DNA of 64,000 nt, taken from assembly GCF_015476655.1 (NCBI RefSeq), contig NZ_JABFHF010000007.1:1-64000 (forward strand), given 5' to 3'. Positions 8,922 to 17,577 of this stretch are shown here, piece after piece. Positions within the stretch are counted from its first letter, which is position 1; every line of letters begins with the position of its first letter. This DNA is from Aquiflexum lacus (GTDB lineage: Bacteria; Bacteroidota; Bacteroidia; Cytophagales; Cyclobacteriaceae). A program made the position numbers and the translations under genes. Below the pieces are notes generated by a model, which made no database searches, was not told where the DNA came from, and saw nothing but the letters and a program-made list of their open reading frames with translations.

Positions 8922-9551
8922 ATGGAAAATCAACGCAATGAAAATGATCTTCTTCAGGATAGGACTTCTCAAAGAAATGAAGGCCATAATGAATGGTCCT
9001 CAAAACAAAATGAAGATCTAAATGAGAGGACTTCTGAAAAGAGAGTCCTGACAGGTATGTTCCGTGACCGTGAAAGCGCAGAAAATGCATATAATTCCCT
9101 TCACGAAAGAGGGTATTCAAAAGACGAGATTAACCTGATCATGTCTAAAGAAACCCGTGAAAAAGATTATGACGAAAAAGGAACAGAAAAAACTGAGATA
9201 GGAACCAAGGCTGCTGAACATGCAGGCAAAGGTTCTGCTATCGGGGGTACAGTAGGTGCTATAGTAGGTGTGATTGCCGCTATCGGTACAAGTGTGGCGA
9301 TTCCTGGATTGGGAATACTAATTGCCGGACCTTTAGCTGCAGGATTGGTTGGAGCCGGTGCAGGTGGAGTTACAGGCGGTCTTATCGGTGCCTTGGTTGG
9401 CTCCGGTATACCAGAAGCAAGAGCCGAACTATATGAATCAGGTATCAAAGAAGGCAATGTAGTCATTACGGTAACCCCTAAAAATGAAGAAGACGCCAGA
9501 TACCTGGAAGAAAACTGGAAAACAAACCAAGGTGAAGAAGTTCACTGGTAA
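8922..9551 (+). CDS. YflT-like stress protein with glycine-zipper membrane region
   Basis: A 209-residue protein. After a charged, probably disordered ~40-residue N-terminus comes a YflT/general-stress-protein-17M-like segment (TGMFRDRESAENAYNSLHER, then GYSKDEINLIM). Residues ~98-165 form a Gly/Ala-rich double membrane stretch (glycine zipper). The tail contains the usual GNVVITVTP strand followed by an EEDARYLEEN acidic motif. Proteins of this kind are induced by stress in many bacteria, with unknown biochemical role. It is the intact counterpart of the frame-disrupted gene at 1572-2098 and sits among other stress genes. Confidence 0.85.
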   Translation: MENQRNENDLLQDRTSQRNEGHNEWSSKQNEDLNERTSEKRVLTGMFRDRESAENAYNSLHERGYSKDEINLIMSKETREKDYDEKGTEKTEIGTKAAEHAGKGSAIGGTVGAIVGVIAAIGTSVAIPGLGILIAGPLAAGLVGAGAGGVTGGLIGALVGSGIPEARAELYESGIKEGNVVITVTPKNEEDARYLEENWKTNQGEEVHW

Positions 9552-9622
9552 GATCCAAATATATGCAAGGGATATTTAAAAACCCCTTGTGTATTTTATG
9601 TAAAACTAAACCAATTAATACT

Positions 9623-10237
9623 ATGAAAAATCTAATTAATTTTAAATCTATCCCAATCCATTCTTTAGGTTTGGCAGGGCTACTTTTATTTGCCACATCT
9701 TGCTCAGAAAATAAAACTGTTGATTCAAGAGAGGCCGCTGAAAAAGAGAACATTGCCAGACTGGCTACTGATGATAGAACTGCTGTGGTTATCGATAATG
9801 ATAGTGATGCGCAGTTTTTGATGGATGCTGCTGAAATGCAACATAAGGAAATCAGATTAGGGCAATTAGCACAACAAAAAGGAAATGCTGCTCATGTAAA
9901 AGAATTGGGCAAGATGATGGAAGACGACCATAGCAAGGCCTTTTCCGAACTTCAGACATTGGCACAATCTAAGTCAATCGCAATCCCTACTTCAGCAACA
10001 GAAGATTCAATGGATACATACGGTGACCTTAATGATAAAACCGGTAATGATTTTGACAAATCGTACAGTGATTTGATGGTCGAACATCATGAGGATGCCA
10101 TTGAATTATATGAAAACGCAGTGTCTGATTCAGAAGATGCAAATATCAGAGCTTGGGCTTCTGAAAAACTTCCAGGTTTAAGAACTCATCTTAGACATGC
10201 TGAAGAGAGCAGAGACAAATCTGATAATAGGGATTAA
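9623..10237 (+). CDS. DUF4142 lipoprotein
   Basis: A 204-residue lipoprotein with a signal peptide ending in the lipobox LFATSC. The mature part is a helical DUF4142 domain (ferritin-like fold): FLMDAAEMQHKEIRLGQLAQ near residue 65, VKELGKMMEDDHSKA and, toward the end, YSDLMVEHHEDAIELYENAV. The His/Glu pattern is typical of the family, which is common in stress clusters, but no enzymatic activity is established. An upstream in-frame start at 9563 would put 20 residues before the signal peptide, so ATG 9623 is preferred. A terminator-like hairpin follows at 10351. Confidence 0.88.
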   Translation: MKNLINFKSIPIHSLGLAGLLLFATSCSENKTVDSREAAEKENIARLATDDRTAVVIDNDSDAQFLMDAAEMQHKEIRLGQLAQQKGNAAHVKELGKMMEDDHSKAFSELQTLAQSKSIAIPTSATEDSMDTYGDLNDKTGNDFDKSYSDLMVEHHEDAIELYENAVSDSEDANIRAWASEKLPGLRTHLRHAEESRDKSDNRD

Positions 10238-10350
10238 TTTTTTGATTGAAAGCATTTTTGATAGTACAGTAATTTATGACGGAGTTGTAAATCTGCAACG
10301 ATTGTTTCCATGTCAGAAATGAAAAAAAAAAGAGTAGATAATCTTTTGGT

Positions 10351-10384
10351 GTGCAGCGGACAATGTTTGCTGCACATTTTTTTA
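10351..10384 (+). terminator. Rho-independent terminator
   Basis: A 7-bp stem GTGCAGC/GCTGCAC with an 11-base loop, followed by a T-rich run (ATTTTTTTA). It lies 113 bases after the DUF4142 gene and closes the 7242-10237 transcription unit. Confidence 0.75.
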
Positions 10385-10419
10385 TATCACTGATTCTTTG
10401 AAAATCAGGATAAATAGTA

Positions 10420-10519
10420 TTATCTATAAAATAATATTTAATAAGTTAAATATATAAATAATAGAATATTTAATATAATTAAATAAAATATTTATAATAT
10501 ATATTTGTATAAAAATAAT
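10420..10519 (+). promoter_or_regulatory. AT-rich promoter with TATATTTG -7 box
   Basis: About 90 bases of nearly pure A/T ending in TATATTTG (10500-10507), a match to the Bacteroidota -7 consensus TAnnTTTG, followed by TATAAAAATA and the ATG at 10520. The string ATTTGTATAAA recurs at 12043 in an equally AT-rich tract upstream of the 12182 lipoprotein, suggesting that both units share control. Confidence 0.55.
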
Positions 10520-10939
10520 ATGAAAAAAAGTATAATAGTACTCTTGGCCATTTCGGCCTTTTATTTCCAGGGATGTGATGATTTTCCTGATGGCCCTGCT
10601 GTAAGTCTCTTATCAAAGACAGAAAGAGTGGCAAATGACTGGGTAGTTAGTGAAGCATTGAATGAGGGAACAAATGTTTCCGATAATTATGAAAACTATG
10701 AATTGAACCTGACAGAAGGTGGCTTAGCAAGCCTTACTGCTAAATATAGTTTGCTTGGAATCTCTTATGATTACACAACAGCGGGAACATGGGAATTTGT
10801 TAGCAATGAAGAAAAGATTTCCTTCGATTTTGATAATAACCTTGCGGATGGGGTTTACGAAATATTAAGATTAAAAGATGATGAAATGTGGTTGAAAGAA
10901 GATGCAGGAACACTAGAATTACATTTCGTACCAAGGTAA
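10520..10939 (+). CDS. Lipocalin-like lipoprotein
   Basis: A 139-residue lipoprotein: signal peptide followed by lipobox FYFQGC. The mature part has the pattern of small lipocalin-like (DUF5004-type) proteins: a DWVVSEAL strand near the N-terminus, a series of short beta strands with a GTWEFVSNEEKISFDF motif in the middle, and an ILRLKDDEMWLKE strand near the end. Probably outer-membrane anchored, with unknown ligand. ATG 10520 follows the AT-rich promoter directly; it likely heads the transcript 10520-11762. Confidence 0.7.
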   Translation: MKKSIIVLLAISAFYFQGCDDFPDGPAVSLLSKTERVANDWVVSEALNEGTNVSDNYENYELNLTEGGLASLTAKYSLLGISYDYTTAGTWEFVSNEEKISFDFDNNLADGVYEILRLKDDEMWLKEDAGTLELHFVPR

Positions 10940-10979
10940 ATCAAGGTATTATCTTTCAATAATCCAAATAATAGAAATT

Positions 10980-11255
10980 ATGAAAAATAAAATGAAAACA
11001 GCGAAGTCAAATAAAAAAGGCAAAGTTTTAAAAACCATAATGATGGTGATTGGGGCAGGCGCATTAGCGGTTTATTTTTCCAAAGAAAGAAACAGATCCA
11101 AAAGCCAGGAAAAAGCATTGGAACTGGGAAATTACCTTCTGGGAAAAATGAATGATGAAAAGAGAATCTTGAGTAGCAAAGCCAAAGATTTGATAAAAAG
11201 AACAAAAGCCTCTGGCAAAGAAATCGATAATATACTCTCGGAGTATAATAACTAA
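10980..11255 (+). CDS. YtxH-like small membrane-anchored protein
   Basis: A 91-residue protein with a Lys-rich N-terminus, one transmembrane helix (residues ~17-33, TIMMVIGAGALAVYF), then a charged helical region with DEKRILSSKAKDLIKRTK. This resembles YtxH-type gas-vesicle/stress proteins. Placed 40 bases after the lipocalin-like lipoprotein and 27 before the next lipoprotein. Start may be Met1 or Met5. Confidence 0.6.
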   Translation: MKNKMKTAKSNKKGKVLKTIMMVIGAGALAVYFSKERNRSKSQEKALELGNYLLGKMNDEKRILSSKAKDLIKRTKASGKEIDNILSEYNN

Positions 11256-11282
11256 AAAATAAAAATTTAAAAGATAAAAAAA

Positions 11283-11762
11283 ATGAAAAAGTTAACAACA
11301 GAAATATCGAAAATAGCAGTTGTAAGCGGCCTAATAGTATTTGGCTTATTCGGCTGCGCACATCCTAATGCCAAGGATATTGATAGCAATGAGAATGATA
11401 GAACAGAGGTTGGTAATGAAACTACACATGATATGAACTCAAATTCTGAGTCTACCATGTCAAGCACCGGTTTACAGCAGGATTATGATACCTACGCTTC
11501 GGAAATTGATGAAAGGTTTAATCGAAATACTGAGACATTGAATGAAATGACAAAAAACTTGGAATCTGGAGTTAATGCAGGTCAAACTGAAATTAATCAA
11601 GAGCTTTATGAGTTGAACAAGAGAAATCTTGAAATTCAAACCAAAGTGAAAAATCAGAAAAACCAAGGTTCAGAATCATGGGATGATTTTAAAGAGTCAG
11701 TCAACAATGAGATGAATGAACTTGAAAAGTCTATCAAAACTTTAGGTGAAAAAGATTCCTAA
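11283..11762 (+). CDS. Helical lipoprotein, paralogue of 12182-12643
   Basis: A 159-residue lipoprotein with the lipobox VFGLFGC followed by AHPNA. The mature part has a polar, likely disordered ~55 residues and then a long helical or coiled-coil domain that ends WDDFKESVNNEMNELEKSIK. The protein at 12182 has the same signal sequence and the same WDDFK..NNEMN..E.SIK ending, so they are tandem duplicates that diverged in the middle. A strong terminator follows. Family function unknown; context suggests an envelope stress role. Confidence 0.75.
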   Translation: MKKLTTEISKIAVVSGLIVFGLFGCAHPNAKDIDSNENDRTEVGNETTHDMNSNSESTMSSTGLQQDYDTYASEIDERFNRNTETLNEMTKNLESGVNAGQTEINQELYELNKRNLEIQTKVKNQKNQGSESWDDFKESVNNEMNELEKSIKTLGEKDS

Positions 11763-11780
11763 TAAGTTTTAGGAAAATCA

Positions 11781-11822
11781 AAAGCCGATTGAACCTTACA
11801 AAGGTCTGATCGGCTTTTTTTT
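11781..11822 (+). terminator. Rho-independent terminator
   Basis: Stem AAAGCCGAT/ATCGGCTTT with an inner ACCTT...AAGGT pairing and a T8 tail. It is nearly the same in design and sequence as the terminator at 12673, after the paralogous lipoprotein, so the duplication included the 3' end. Confidence 0.9.
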
Positions 11823-11984
11823 GGTATTTGGTTTGCTTTATTTTGTCGACAAGGTCAAGTAACATACCTAATATTTTTGTCGGAATTGAATCATCAAATA
11901 ACCTTCCGTATCGCGATACGTTCTGTAGACACATTCATTCTCATTTGCGCTGATCAAAATACTGCATCGCTAATTTATGATGAG

Positions 11985-12060
11985 TTATTTATATAATTTA
12001 AAATATAATATTTATAATTAAATATATTAAAAAATTAATAAATTTGTATAAATTTAATAT
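11985..12060 (+). promoter_or_regulatory. AT-rich promoter with TAAATTTG -7 box
   Basis: Nearly pure A/T DNA ending in TAAATTTG (12039-12046), then TATAAATTTAATATTTAAAA. It matches the TAnnTTTG pattern and resembles the DNA before 10520 (shared ATTTGTATAAA). It would give a ~130-base leader before the lipoprotein at 12182. The rest of 11823-12181 holds no gene. Confidence 0.5.
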
Positions 12061-12181
12061 TTAAAAAGTGCTTTATGCCTTAATCTCAATCTCCTATTTA
12101 TTTACAAGGCTGTGAGATATTCCCCAATTGTTTTGTGGTGAGATAGATAGCTTACTTTTAGGATAAAGAAAAAAAATAAAA

Positions 12182-12643
12182 ATGAAAAACATAAAAACGA
12201 AAATTTCGAAAATAACAATAATGAGTGGCCTCGTGGTATTTGGCCTGTTTGGTTGCGCACATCCCAATGCCAGAGAGATTAATAATCCAGAAAGGATTAC
12301 CAAAACAGATAGTTTGGCCCTAGCGAAAATAAATCCTCTTTCAGAAATGGAAAGATCAGACGACTTGTTGGATTATATTGATCACAATGCACAAATTGAT
12401 GCAAGATATATTCAGAATGTCGAAGCGCTGAATGATATGGCAAGTAATACCAAATCTGATGTCAATGCTGTACAAATGAAATATGATCAGGGCCTTTATG
12501 AATTAAAAAAGACAAATCTGAAAATTAAATCCAAGGTAAATAATCATGTTATTCAAGGAAAAAATTCCTGGGATGATTTTAAGACATCTACTAATAATGA
12601 GATGAATAGTCTTGAAAACTCCATCAAAGTTTTTGCTGAATAA
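12182..12643 (+). CDS. Helical lipoprotein, paralogue of 11283-11762
   Basis: A 153-residue lipoprotein with the lipobox VFGLFGC and the same AHPNA continuation as its upstream paralogue. The middle is divergent. The C-terminal helical domain ends WDDFKTSTNNEMNSLENSIK, aligning with the paralogue. It has its own AT-rich promoter and its own terminator. Role unknown; probably an envelope protein of the stress cluster. Confidence 0.75.
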   Translation: MKNIKTKISKITIMSGLVVFGLFGCAHPNAREINNPERITKTDSLALAKINPLSEMERSDDLLDYIDHNAQIDARYIQNVEALNDMASNTKSDVNAVQMKYDQGLYELKKTNLKIKSKVNNHVIQGKNSWDDFKTSTNNEMNSLENSIKVFAE

Positions 12644-12672
12644 TATTCTCAATATAATTGGAGAAATATTAA

Positions 12673-12711
12673 TGCCGATTGGACCTTAAATGTGGCAGAT
12701 CGGCTTTTTTG
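12673..12711 (+). terminator. Rho-independent terminator
   Basis: Stem GCCGAT/ATCGGC with a ~20-base loop and a T6 tail. It is homologous to the terminator at 11781 after the paralogous lipoprotein. Confidence 0.85.
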
Positions 12712-12829
12712 TTTGGGGGTATTTAGCTGATTTTCTGTTATCTTTGATAAGGTCGCTATATGCTGATCCCGGATAAAAATATAGCACAGCGTGGCCGGTG
12801 GTTTTACTCCTTAATAAAAGAAGCAAGGT

Positions 12830-14626
12830 ATGGAAAGTCAAAAATTAGAGGGAATGGGTTCAATTTTGGGCGAAAATGGCGTTACTTTTAGGGTCTGGGC
12901 ACCACATGCTGATCAGGTTTTTGTAATGGGTGAATTCAGTGAGTGGAGAGAGGAACAGTTTCCTCTGGATCATGAAGGAGACGGTTATTGGGCAGTCCAT
13001 GTCAATGAGGCCAATGCTGGCGATGAGTATAAATTCATTATTATCAACGGAGATCAAAGGTTGCATAAAAATGATCCCTATGCCCTCAAACTCACCCATA
13101 GTAATGGGAATTCTGTGATTTATAATCCATTTGATGATTGGAAGAACCATGAGTTCAGAATAGCCCCATTCAATGAATTGGTAATCTATGAACTGCATAT
13201 TGGTACTTTCAACAGAGAGGGTCTAAATGACGGGGAAGTAGGGACTTTTTATTCTGCAGTTGAAAAACTGGATTATTTACAGGAATTGGGCATCAATGCT
13301 ATTGAATTGATGCCAATCAGTGAGTTTTCCGGAGATAGCTCTTGGGGATATAATCCATCTCATCCATTTGCTGTGGAGACGGCCTATGGAGGACCTGAGG
13401 GATTGAAACATTTCATTTATGAGGCACATATCAGGGGAATAGCAGTCATCTTGGACGTGGTGTACAATCATTTTGGTCCCTCAGACATGGATCTTTGGCA
13501 GTTTGATGGATGGAGCGAGAATGGTTATGGAGGTATTTACTTTTATAATGACGAAAGGGCTAAAACACCATGGGGAGAAAACCGTCCTGATTTTGGAAGA
13601 AAAGAAGTCAGAAATTATATCAGAGACAATGCCATGATGTGGTTACATACGCATCAATGTGACGGGTTGAGGTTAGATGCCACTGCAATGATTCGGTTTC
13701 TGGGCTACATAGATCCAACAGATCGGACAATATTGGAGGATGGCTTTTCTTTCCTGCAGGACCTGATTGCTGAAATCAGGGCTGAGTTTCCTCATAAAAT
13801 TCTGATCGCAGAAGACTTGAAAGAAGATGCCGCCGTTACAGCACCTATATCAAAGAACGGGCTCGGTTTTCATGCCCAATGGGGGGTAGGGTTTGCGGAT
13901 TATGTCAAGAGGGTCTTGTTGGAGGTGGAAGACCGGCACCGAAATCTTCAAATGATAGTGGAATCCTTGTTTTTTTCTTTTAACAATGACGTTTTTCAAA
14001 GAATCATATTCACAGAGTCTCATGATGAAGTAGCCAATGGTTCTTCCAGACTTCCTGAGGAAATTGATCCCGGAAATGCTGATGGCGAATATGCCAAGAA
14101 AAAATCCACACTAGGTGCCATTACCCTATTTACCTCTGCTGGAATCCCAATGATTTTTCAAGGTCAGGAATTTATGACCCATGGTTATTTTTCAGATTCC
14201 GAGGAATTGAATTGGGAAAAACAAAAGGAAAATCAGGGGATTTCACAAATGTACAGGGATTTGATCTGGATGCGTTCGGGAAGAGATAAAGATTTGGTGG
14301 GTTTGACAGGTCATAAAATTGAAACCTTGCATTTCCATCAAGATAAACTAGTATTGGCATTCAGTAGAACTCATTTGGATTTTCAGGATCGACCTGTCAT
14401 TGTCATTCTAAACTTCTCAAGCAACGAGTACTTTGGGTATCGAATCGGTATTCCCTTTGAATCTGAACTTGACGTGAAGTTCAATAGTGGATGGAAAGGA
14501 TACGATGAAGATTTTTCTGATACAACCCTTTCAGGTGTTCAGATCGAAGGGGCATTTGAAGGTCAAGCGCATTCTATAAAAGTGGATCTGCCATCTTTTG
14601 GTGGAGTGATTTTAGTGAGGAAGTAG
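12830..14626 (+). CDS. GH13 alpha-glucan enzyme, branching-enzyme-like, with CBM48
   Basis: A 598-residue cytoplasmic enzyme. The N-terminal ~95 residues form a CBM48/E-set domain (VTFRVWAPHADQVFVMGEFS). The TIM barrel carries the GH13 regions: DVVYNH (region I), DGLRLDA with the nucleophile Asp (II), ILIAEDL with the acid/base Glu (III) and ESHDEVANG with the stabilising Asp (IV). A C-terminal beta domain follows. The SHDEV pattern and the N-terminal domain point to the 1,4-alpha-glucan branching enzyme / trehalohydrolase group. Substrate cannot be fixed from sequence. It probably acts in glycogen or trehalose metabolism, which would fit the upstream stress cluster. Not in an operon with other glucan genes. 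Confidence 0.85.
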   Translation: MESQKLEGMGSILGENGVTFRVWAPHADQVFVMGEFSEWREEQFPLDHEGDGYWAVHVNEANAGDEYKFIIINGDQRLHKNDPYALKLTHSNGNSVIYNPFDDWKNHEFRIAPFNELVIYELHIGTFNREGLNDGEVGTFYSAVEKLDYLQELGINAIELMPISEFSGDSSWGYNPSHPFAVETAYGGPEGLKHFIYEAHIRGIAVILDVVYNHFGPSDMDLWQFDGWSENGYGGIYFYNDERAKTPWGENRPDFGRKEVRNYIRDNAMMWLHTHQCDGLRLDATAMIRFLGYIDPTDRTILEDGFSFLQDLIAEIRAEFPHKILIAEDLKEDAAVTAPISKNGLGFHAQWGVGFADYVKRVLLEVEDRHRNLQMIVESLFFSFNNDVFQRIIFTESHDEVANGSSRLPEEIDPGNADGEYAKKKSTLGAITLFTSAGIPMIFQGQEFMTHGYFSDSEELNWEKQKENQGISQMYRDLIWMRSGRDKDLVGLTGHKIETLHFHQDKLVLAFSRTHLDFQDRPVIVILNFSSNEYFGYRIGIPFESELDVKFNSGWKGYDEDFSDTTLSGVQIEGAFEGQAHSIKVDLPSFGGVILVRK

Positions 14627-14632
14627 CTTCAG

Positions 14633-14795
14633 AACTACCAATGACAGATTTTGAAATTGATGGTTTAGGACTTCAAATAGCATTCGAATCTATTACAGTA
14701 CTTTGCCTTGTCACCTCGACGTCAGGAGAGGTCTGCAGCCCACCTTGATGTCACAACCTTTTCTGTAAATGCCAATTTTCATAACTACCAATGAC
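14633..14795. repeat. Dispersed copy of the 150-bp repeat
   Basis: 14633-14700 corresponds to the tail unit at 84-150, and 14701-14795 to the conserved head with CTTTGCCTTGTCACCTCGAC. It starts right after the GH13 stop. The remaining DNA to 15116 holds no convincing gene, only short inverted repeats such as CCCGATAGCGGG (14840). Confidence 0.88.
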
Positions 14796-15116
14796 GTAAA
14801 ACCAGGGATGTCACTCTGATGAAGAGATGCCTACCCAGTCCCGATAGCGGGATTCGTGGAGCCTCAACCCGAAGGCTTGTTTCCTTCCGTTCCTGTTGAA
14901 ATAAGGGTCTGGCAGTACCTCCTTTTGGATGACGCCAGCCTGCCAAAAACAGGAGTAAACTCTTGTCATTCCTTTTCTGAACATTTTAAGAATGTTAGGG
15001 ATTCGCAATGATGAAAAATCTACCTTTTTTGATCTAATTTTTTCACAAAAATATACCAGATTATTCAAATAGGCAGAAATAATATTTAGTTTTGTATTCA
15101 CCTATTGATACCCATC

Positions 15117-15524
15117 ATGAAAAGAAATTCACAATTAATTCAGGCCTTTGCAATCATATTGTCAGCTACCATATTTTTAGCGGGATGTGGCAGTACCACG
15201 ATGATTCAGTCCAGACCGGATAATGCCAAGGTCTATTTGAATGGAGAGTATATGGGGACTACACCCTATGCCCATAGAGATACCAAAATAGTGAGCAGTA
15301 CAACCATCGTAACTTTGGAAAAAGAAGGTTATCAGCCTTTCAACACATCATTTTCAAGAGATGAGGAATTGGATGTGGGAGCATTGATCGGAGGTCTTTT
15401 TCTTTTGTTTCCTTTTTTATGGATCATGAAATATAAGCCTTTCAGGACTTATGAAATGAAGCCTGATGCAGAATATCAGGAGAATGAAATCCCTGAAGTA
15501 CCAATTGAAGTATCCCACAATTAA
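15117..15524 (+). CDS. PEGA-domain lipoprotein
   Basis: A 135-residue lipoprotein: signal peptide with lipobox IFLAGC, then a PEGA beta-domain (MIQSRPDNAKVYLNGEYMG, then TPY and a VTLEKEGYQPF strand). A hydrophobic segment near residue 92 (ALIGGLFLLFPFLWIM) suggests a second membrane contact. PEGA domains often bind cell-surface polymers. The ATG at 15117 begins a standard signal peptide; an in-frame TTG lies 4 codons upstream. Confidence 0.8.
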   Translation: MKRNSQLIQAFAIILSATIFLAGCGSTTMIQSRPDNAKVYLNGEYMGTTPYAHRDTKIVSSTTIVTLEKEGYQPFNTSFSRDEELDVGALIGGLFLLFPFLWIMKYKPFRTYEMKPDAEYQENEIPEVPIEVSHN

Positions 15525-15536
15525 TTGGATTTGGGA

Positions 15537-16022
15537 TTATGGTATTGACCATAATCCCCGCTTTTGCTTTCTGGCATCCTTTTGAAGCTTAACAAAGAGC
15601 TCTGCGTGTTTTACATTTGGTATAACGGTCATAACCATAGCATAGCCATTTTCCACTAAATGTGCATTCAAAAAAGTGCCGTCTTCAAGATAGACGTAGG
15701 CCAAAGTTCTTTTGTACCGATCATATTTACCCACATCATATTCCAAACGGATTTTTTGACCATCCAATAGCTTTACCACATAAGCAGCAGCTTCTTTGCC
15801 ATAATACCCGATATCCTTTTTTCCGGTTCTCCTCGTCTCCGGTGTATCAACACCAATCAATCTGATCTTTTCACGTTCACCTTTGGAATTGGTAATCCAA
15901 AATGTGTCCCCATCTACAAACTTGGAGATCTCAACCCATTCATGCTGAGTTTGAGCAGGAAGTTCAAGTAGGGGAAAGGTAAGGAGGAGAAGAAAGAAGT
16001 AGACTTTTTGAATTGGGCGCAT
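15537..16022 (-). CDS. Secreted thermonuclease-like nuclease (SNase family)
   Basis: A 161-residue protein. Signal peptide (~1-23), then the OB-fold staphylococcal-nuclease domain: KFVDGDTFWI, the LIGVDTPETR loop (catalytic Arg and Asp), a GKEAAAYV helix, then YDRYKRTLAYVY and the helical end KQKRGLWSIP. Catalytic Arg/Glu/Asp pattern seems intact. It probably degrades extracellular or periplasmic nucleic acid. Met at 16022 gives a normal signal peptide; the frame is open for 16 codons further upstream, which I consider non-coding. Confidence 0.88.
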   Translation of the reverse strand: MRPIQKVYFFLLLLTFPLLELPAQTQHEWVEISKFVDGDTFWITNSKGEREKIRLIGVDTPETRRTGKKDIGYYGKEAAAYVVKLLDGQKIRLEYDVGKYDRYKRTLAYVYLEDGTFLNAHLVENGYAMVMTVIPNVKHAELFVKLQKDARKQKRGLWSIP

Positions 16023-16061
16023 CGTTTGGAATAAAGGGGCAATATAAGAAGCAGGAATCAA

Positions 16062-16131
16062 AAGAACCAAGAGGCAAGAATCAAGAGGCGAGAATCAAGA
16101 GCCAAGAGTTAAGAGCCAAGCGCCAAGAATG
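16062..16131. repeat. Perfectly phased heptanucleotide array (10 units)
   Basis: Ten consecutive 7-base units of the form RAGARNY (AAGAACC, AAGAGGC, AAGAATC, AAGAGGC, GAGAATC, AAGAGCC, AAGAGTT, AAGAGCC, AAGCGCC, AAGAATG) upstream of the nuclease gene. First and last three-base phases are fixed; variation is within the unit. The same unit recurs in arrays at 25185, 26506, 30560 and 31299. Confidence 0.85.
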
Positions 16132-16277
16132 ATAAATTCTTAGGAGAAATATTTTACAATATTGAACTATGTGCTCTCCTATGTCACTCCTATCTGGTAA
16201 ATAATAAGCATACCCTTAAGTAAAAGGAGGATTTTTTCTTGAAGATGTTATTCTCTTAAACATCAAACTGTTAGGTT

Positions 16278-16314
16278 AAAACCTTTGAGGTCTTTTTTAG
16301 ACCTCGAAGGTTTT
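16278..16314 (-). terminator. Hairpin at the 3' end of the CDF transporter gene
   Basis: A 15-base inverted repeat with one mismatch, AAAACCTTTGAGGTC...GACCTCGAAGGTTTT, and a 7-base loop, 7 bases past the minus-strand CDF stop. On the minus strand the stem is followed by TAACCTAACAG rather than a long T run, so termination strength is uncertain. Confidence 0.55.
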
Positions 16315-16321
16315 GTAACCT

Positions 16322-17224
16322 TTAAATCGCCCATTTTCTATCATTGGTAAACGCCACGTTGAGCCACTTTTTAAGTGAAATGGGCTGCATTTGGGCGAGG
16401 ATTTCTTCCCGAATATTGTCTTGTTCTGAAAGTGTGGGTTGCCAATTGTCAGGTGATACAACAAAGTCAATTTCTATAAATAATTTCGGGCCTGATTTGG
16501 ATACACGGAGAAAGGATTCTTGAAATTTATACTTTTCCTCTACTCCGGCTACGATCTCTTCACAGAGACCAAAGTATTTATTTTCAGCTTTCATATCCAA
16601 TACTTCCCGGATCTGTCTGCCCATATTGGTGATGGGAACTTTCAGAAAGTAGCCTGATACCAATACCACCATCATCGGATCCATGTAGGCCTGAAGATAT
16701 TTGTAATCTGTATACCCTAAACCAAAGGACAAAAGGAATCCTGCAAGAACAGCTAGGCTGAGGTAGGAGTCCATCAGCCATTGCAACGATTCCGCTTCCA
16801 CTAGTCCGGAGTGGTTGGTCTTTTGTTTCTTTTTGAGAACAAGATAGACTAAAAAACATCCAATTGTTGCGATAAATGCATAGATGACTCCTGATCCTGC
16901 ATTGACTTCCTGACCTCCGGAGAGCAAAGTCGAAAAACCCGAAAAAAAGGAAAATAGACATAAAATGGTGATGACCAAAAATTTCCCCAAAATGATGATG
17001 GGTTCGATCATTTCCTTGCCGTAAGGGAATCGGTCATGATCCTGTTTTTGCATAAATGATGCCGTAACCAAGGAAATTATGGAAAGTCCCACACTGATCA
17101 GGGAATAAATACCATCAAACAAAATGATTTTGGAGTTTTCCACTACTCCCCATACCACCGCCAGTAATGCAAAAAATAAAGCTCCATAAACAGAGACTTT
17201 TAAAAGCATTTTTTCATTGTTCAT
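16322..17224 (-). CDS. Cation diffusion facilitator-type transporter
   Basis: A 300-residue inner-membrane protein with five or six transmembrane segments, followed by a ~95-residue cytoplasmic ferredoxin-like C-terminal domain. The CDF pattern is present in part: FDGIYSLISVGLS in helix 2 and AESLQWLMDSYLS in helix 5, each with the metal-site Asp, while the His of the typical HxxxD motif is replaced. It likely exports a divalent cation by proton exchange; metal not predictable, and the altered site could change specificity. Monocistronic, with a hairpin after the stop. Confidence 0.8.
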   Translation of the reverse strand: MNNEKMLLKVSVYGALFFALLAVVWGVVENSKIILFDGIYSLISVGLSIISLVTASFMQKQDHDRFPYGKEMIEPIIILGKFLVITILCLFSFFSGFSTLLSGGQEVNAGSGVIYAFIATIGCFLVYLVLKKKQKTNHSGLVEAESLQWLMDSYLSLAVLAGFLLSFGLGYTDYKYLQAYMDPMMVVLVSGYFLKVPITNMGRQIREVLDMKAENKYFGLCEEIVAGVEEKYKFQESFLRVSKSGPKLFIEIDFVVSPDNWQPTLSEQDNIREEILAQMQPISLKKWLNVAFTNDRKWAI

Positions 17225-17577
17225 AAGTGCTTAGTTTGAATGGTAATAAATATAATGCTTATGGCATCCCGATACAAAACCTTGAATACAAGGTAAATTC
17301 TAAAAATAATTCTATAAAGTCTTTTTTTTATTCTTCATTTTAATAAAACGATTGAATGCTATAACTCTTTCTAAATTTTGTATAACACTTTTTCTTTCAT
17401 TTTTGAAGAAATTTGTATTTCTGCCATCTTACTTTAAACCAAATAAATCAGATTTGAGATCTAAATTCTTTGAATAGGCAAACCAAGAGCGGTATTGTCT
17501 AGGCATAAATCTGTGTTGAAATTCATTTATAGTAACGTGCAAATGGCCTAAGATTTAAAATCACTTAATCGTAAACT
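17225..17577. other. Intergenic region between divergent genes
   Basis: 353 bases separate the CDF gene (minus) and the glycosyltransferase (plus). AT-rich. A GAAATTTGTATTT stretch near 17408-17420 resembles the -7-like ATTTGTAT strings of the stress cluster. No open frame of note. Confidence 0.4.

Noticed and set aside
9167-9466. Minus-strand frame of 99 codons opposite the glycine-zipper protein
   Set aside because: It is the antisense of a Gly/Ala-rich region, giving a Pro/Ala-rich product; the plus-strand gene is well supported.
12830-14626. Firm assignment as trehalohydrolase (TreZ) or as GlgB
   Set aside because: GH13 catalytic residues are clear, but subfamily features are mixed; called only branching-enzyme-like.
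15533-15558. Perfect 10-bp inverted repeat at the end of the nuclease gene
   Set aside because: It lies mostly within the last codons of the nuclease and has no T tract; may be chance or a weak convergent terminator, not claimed.
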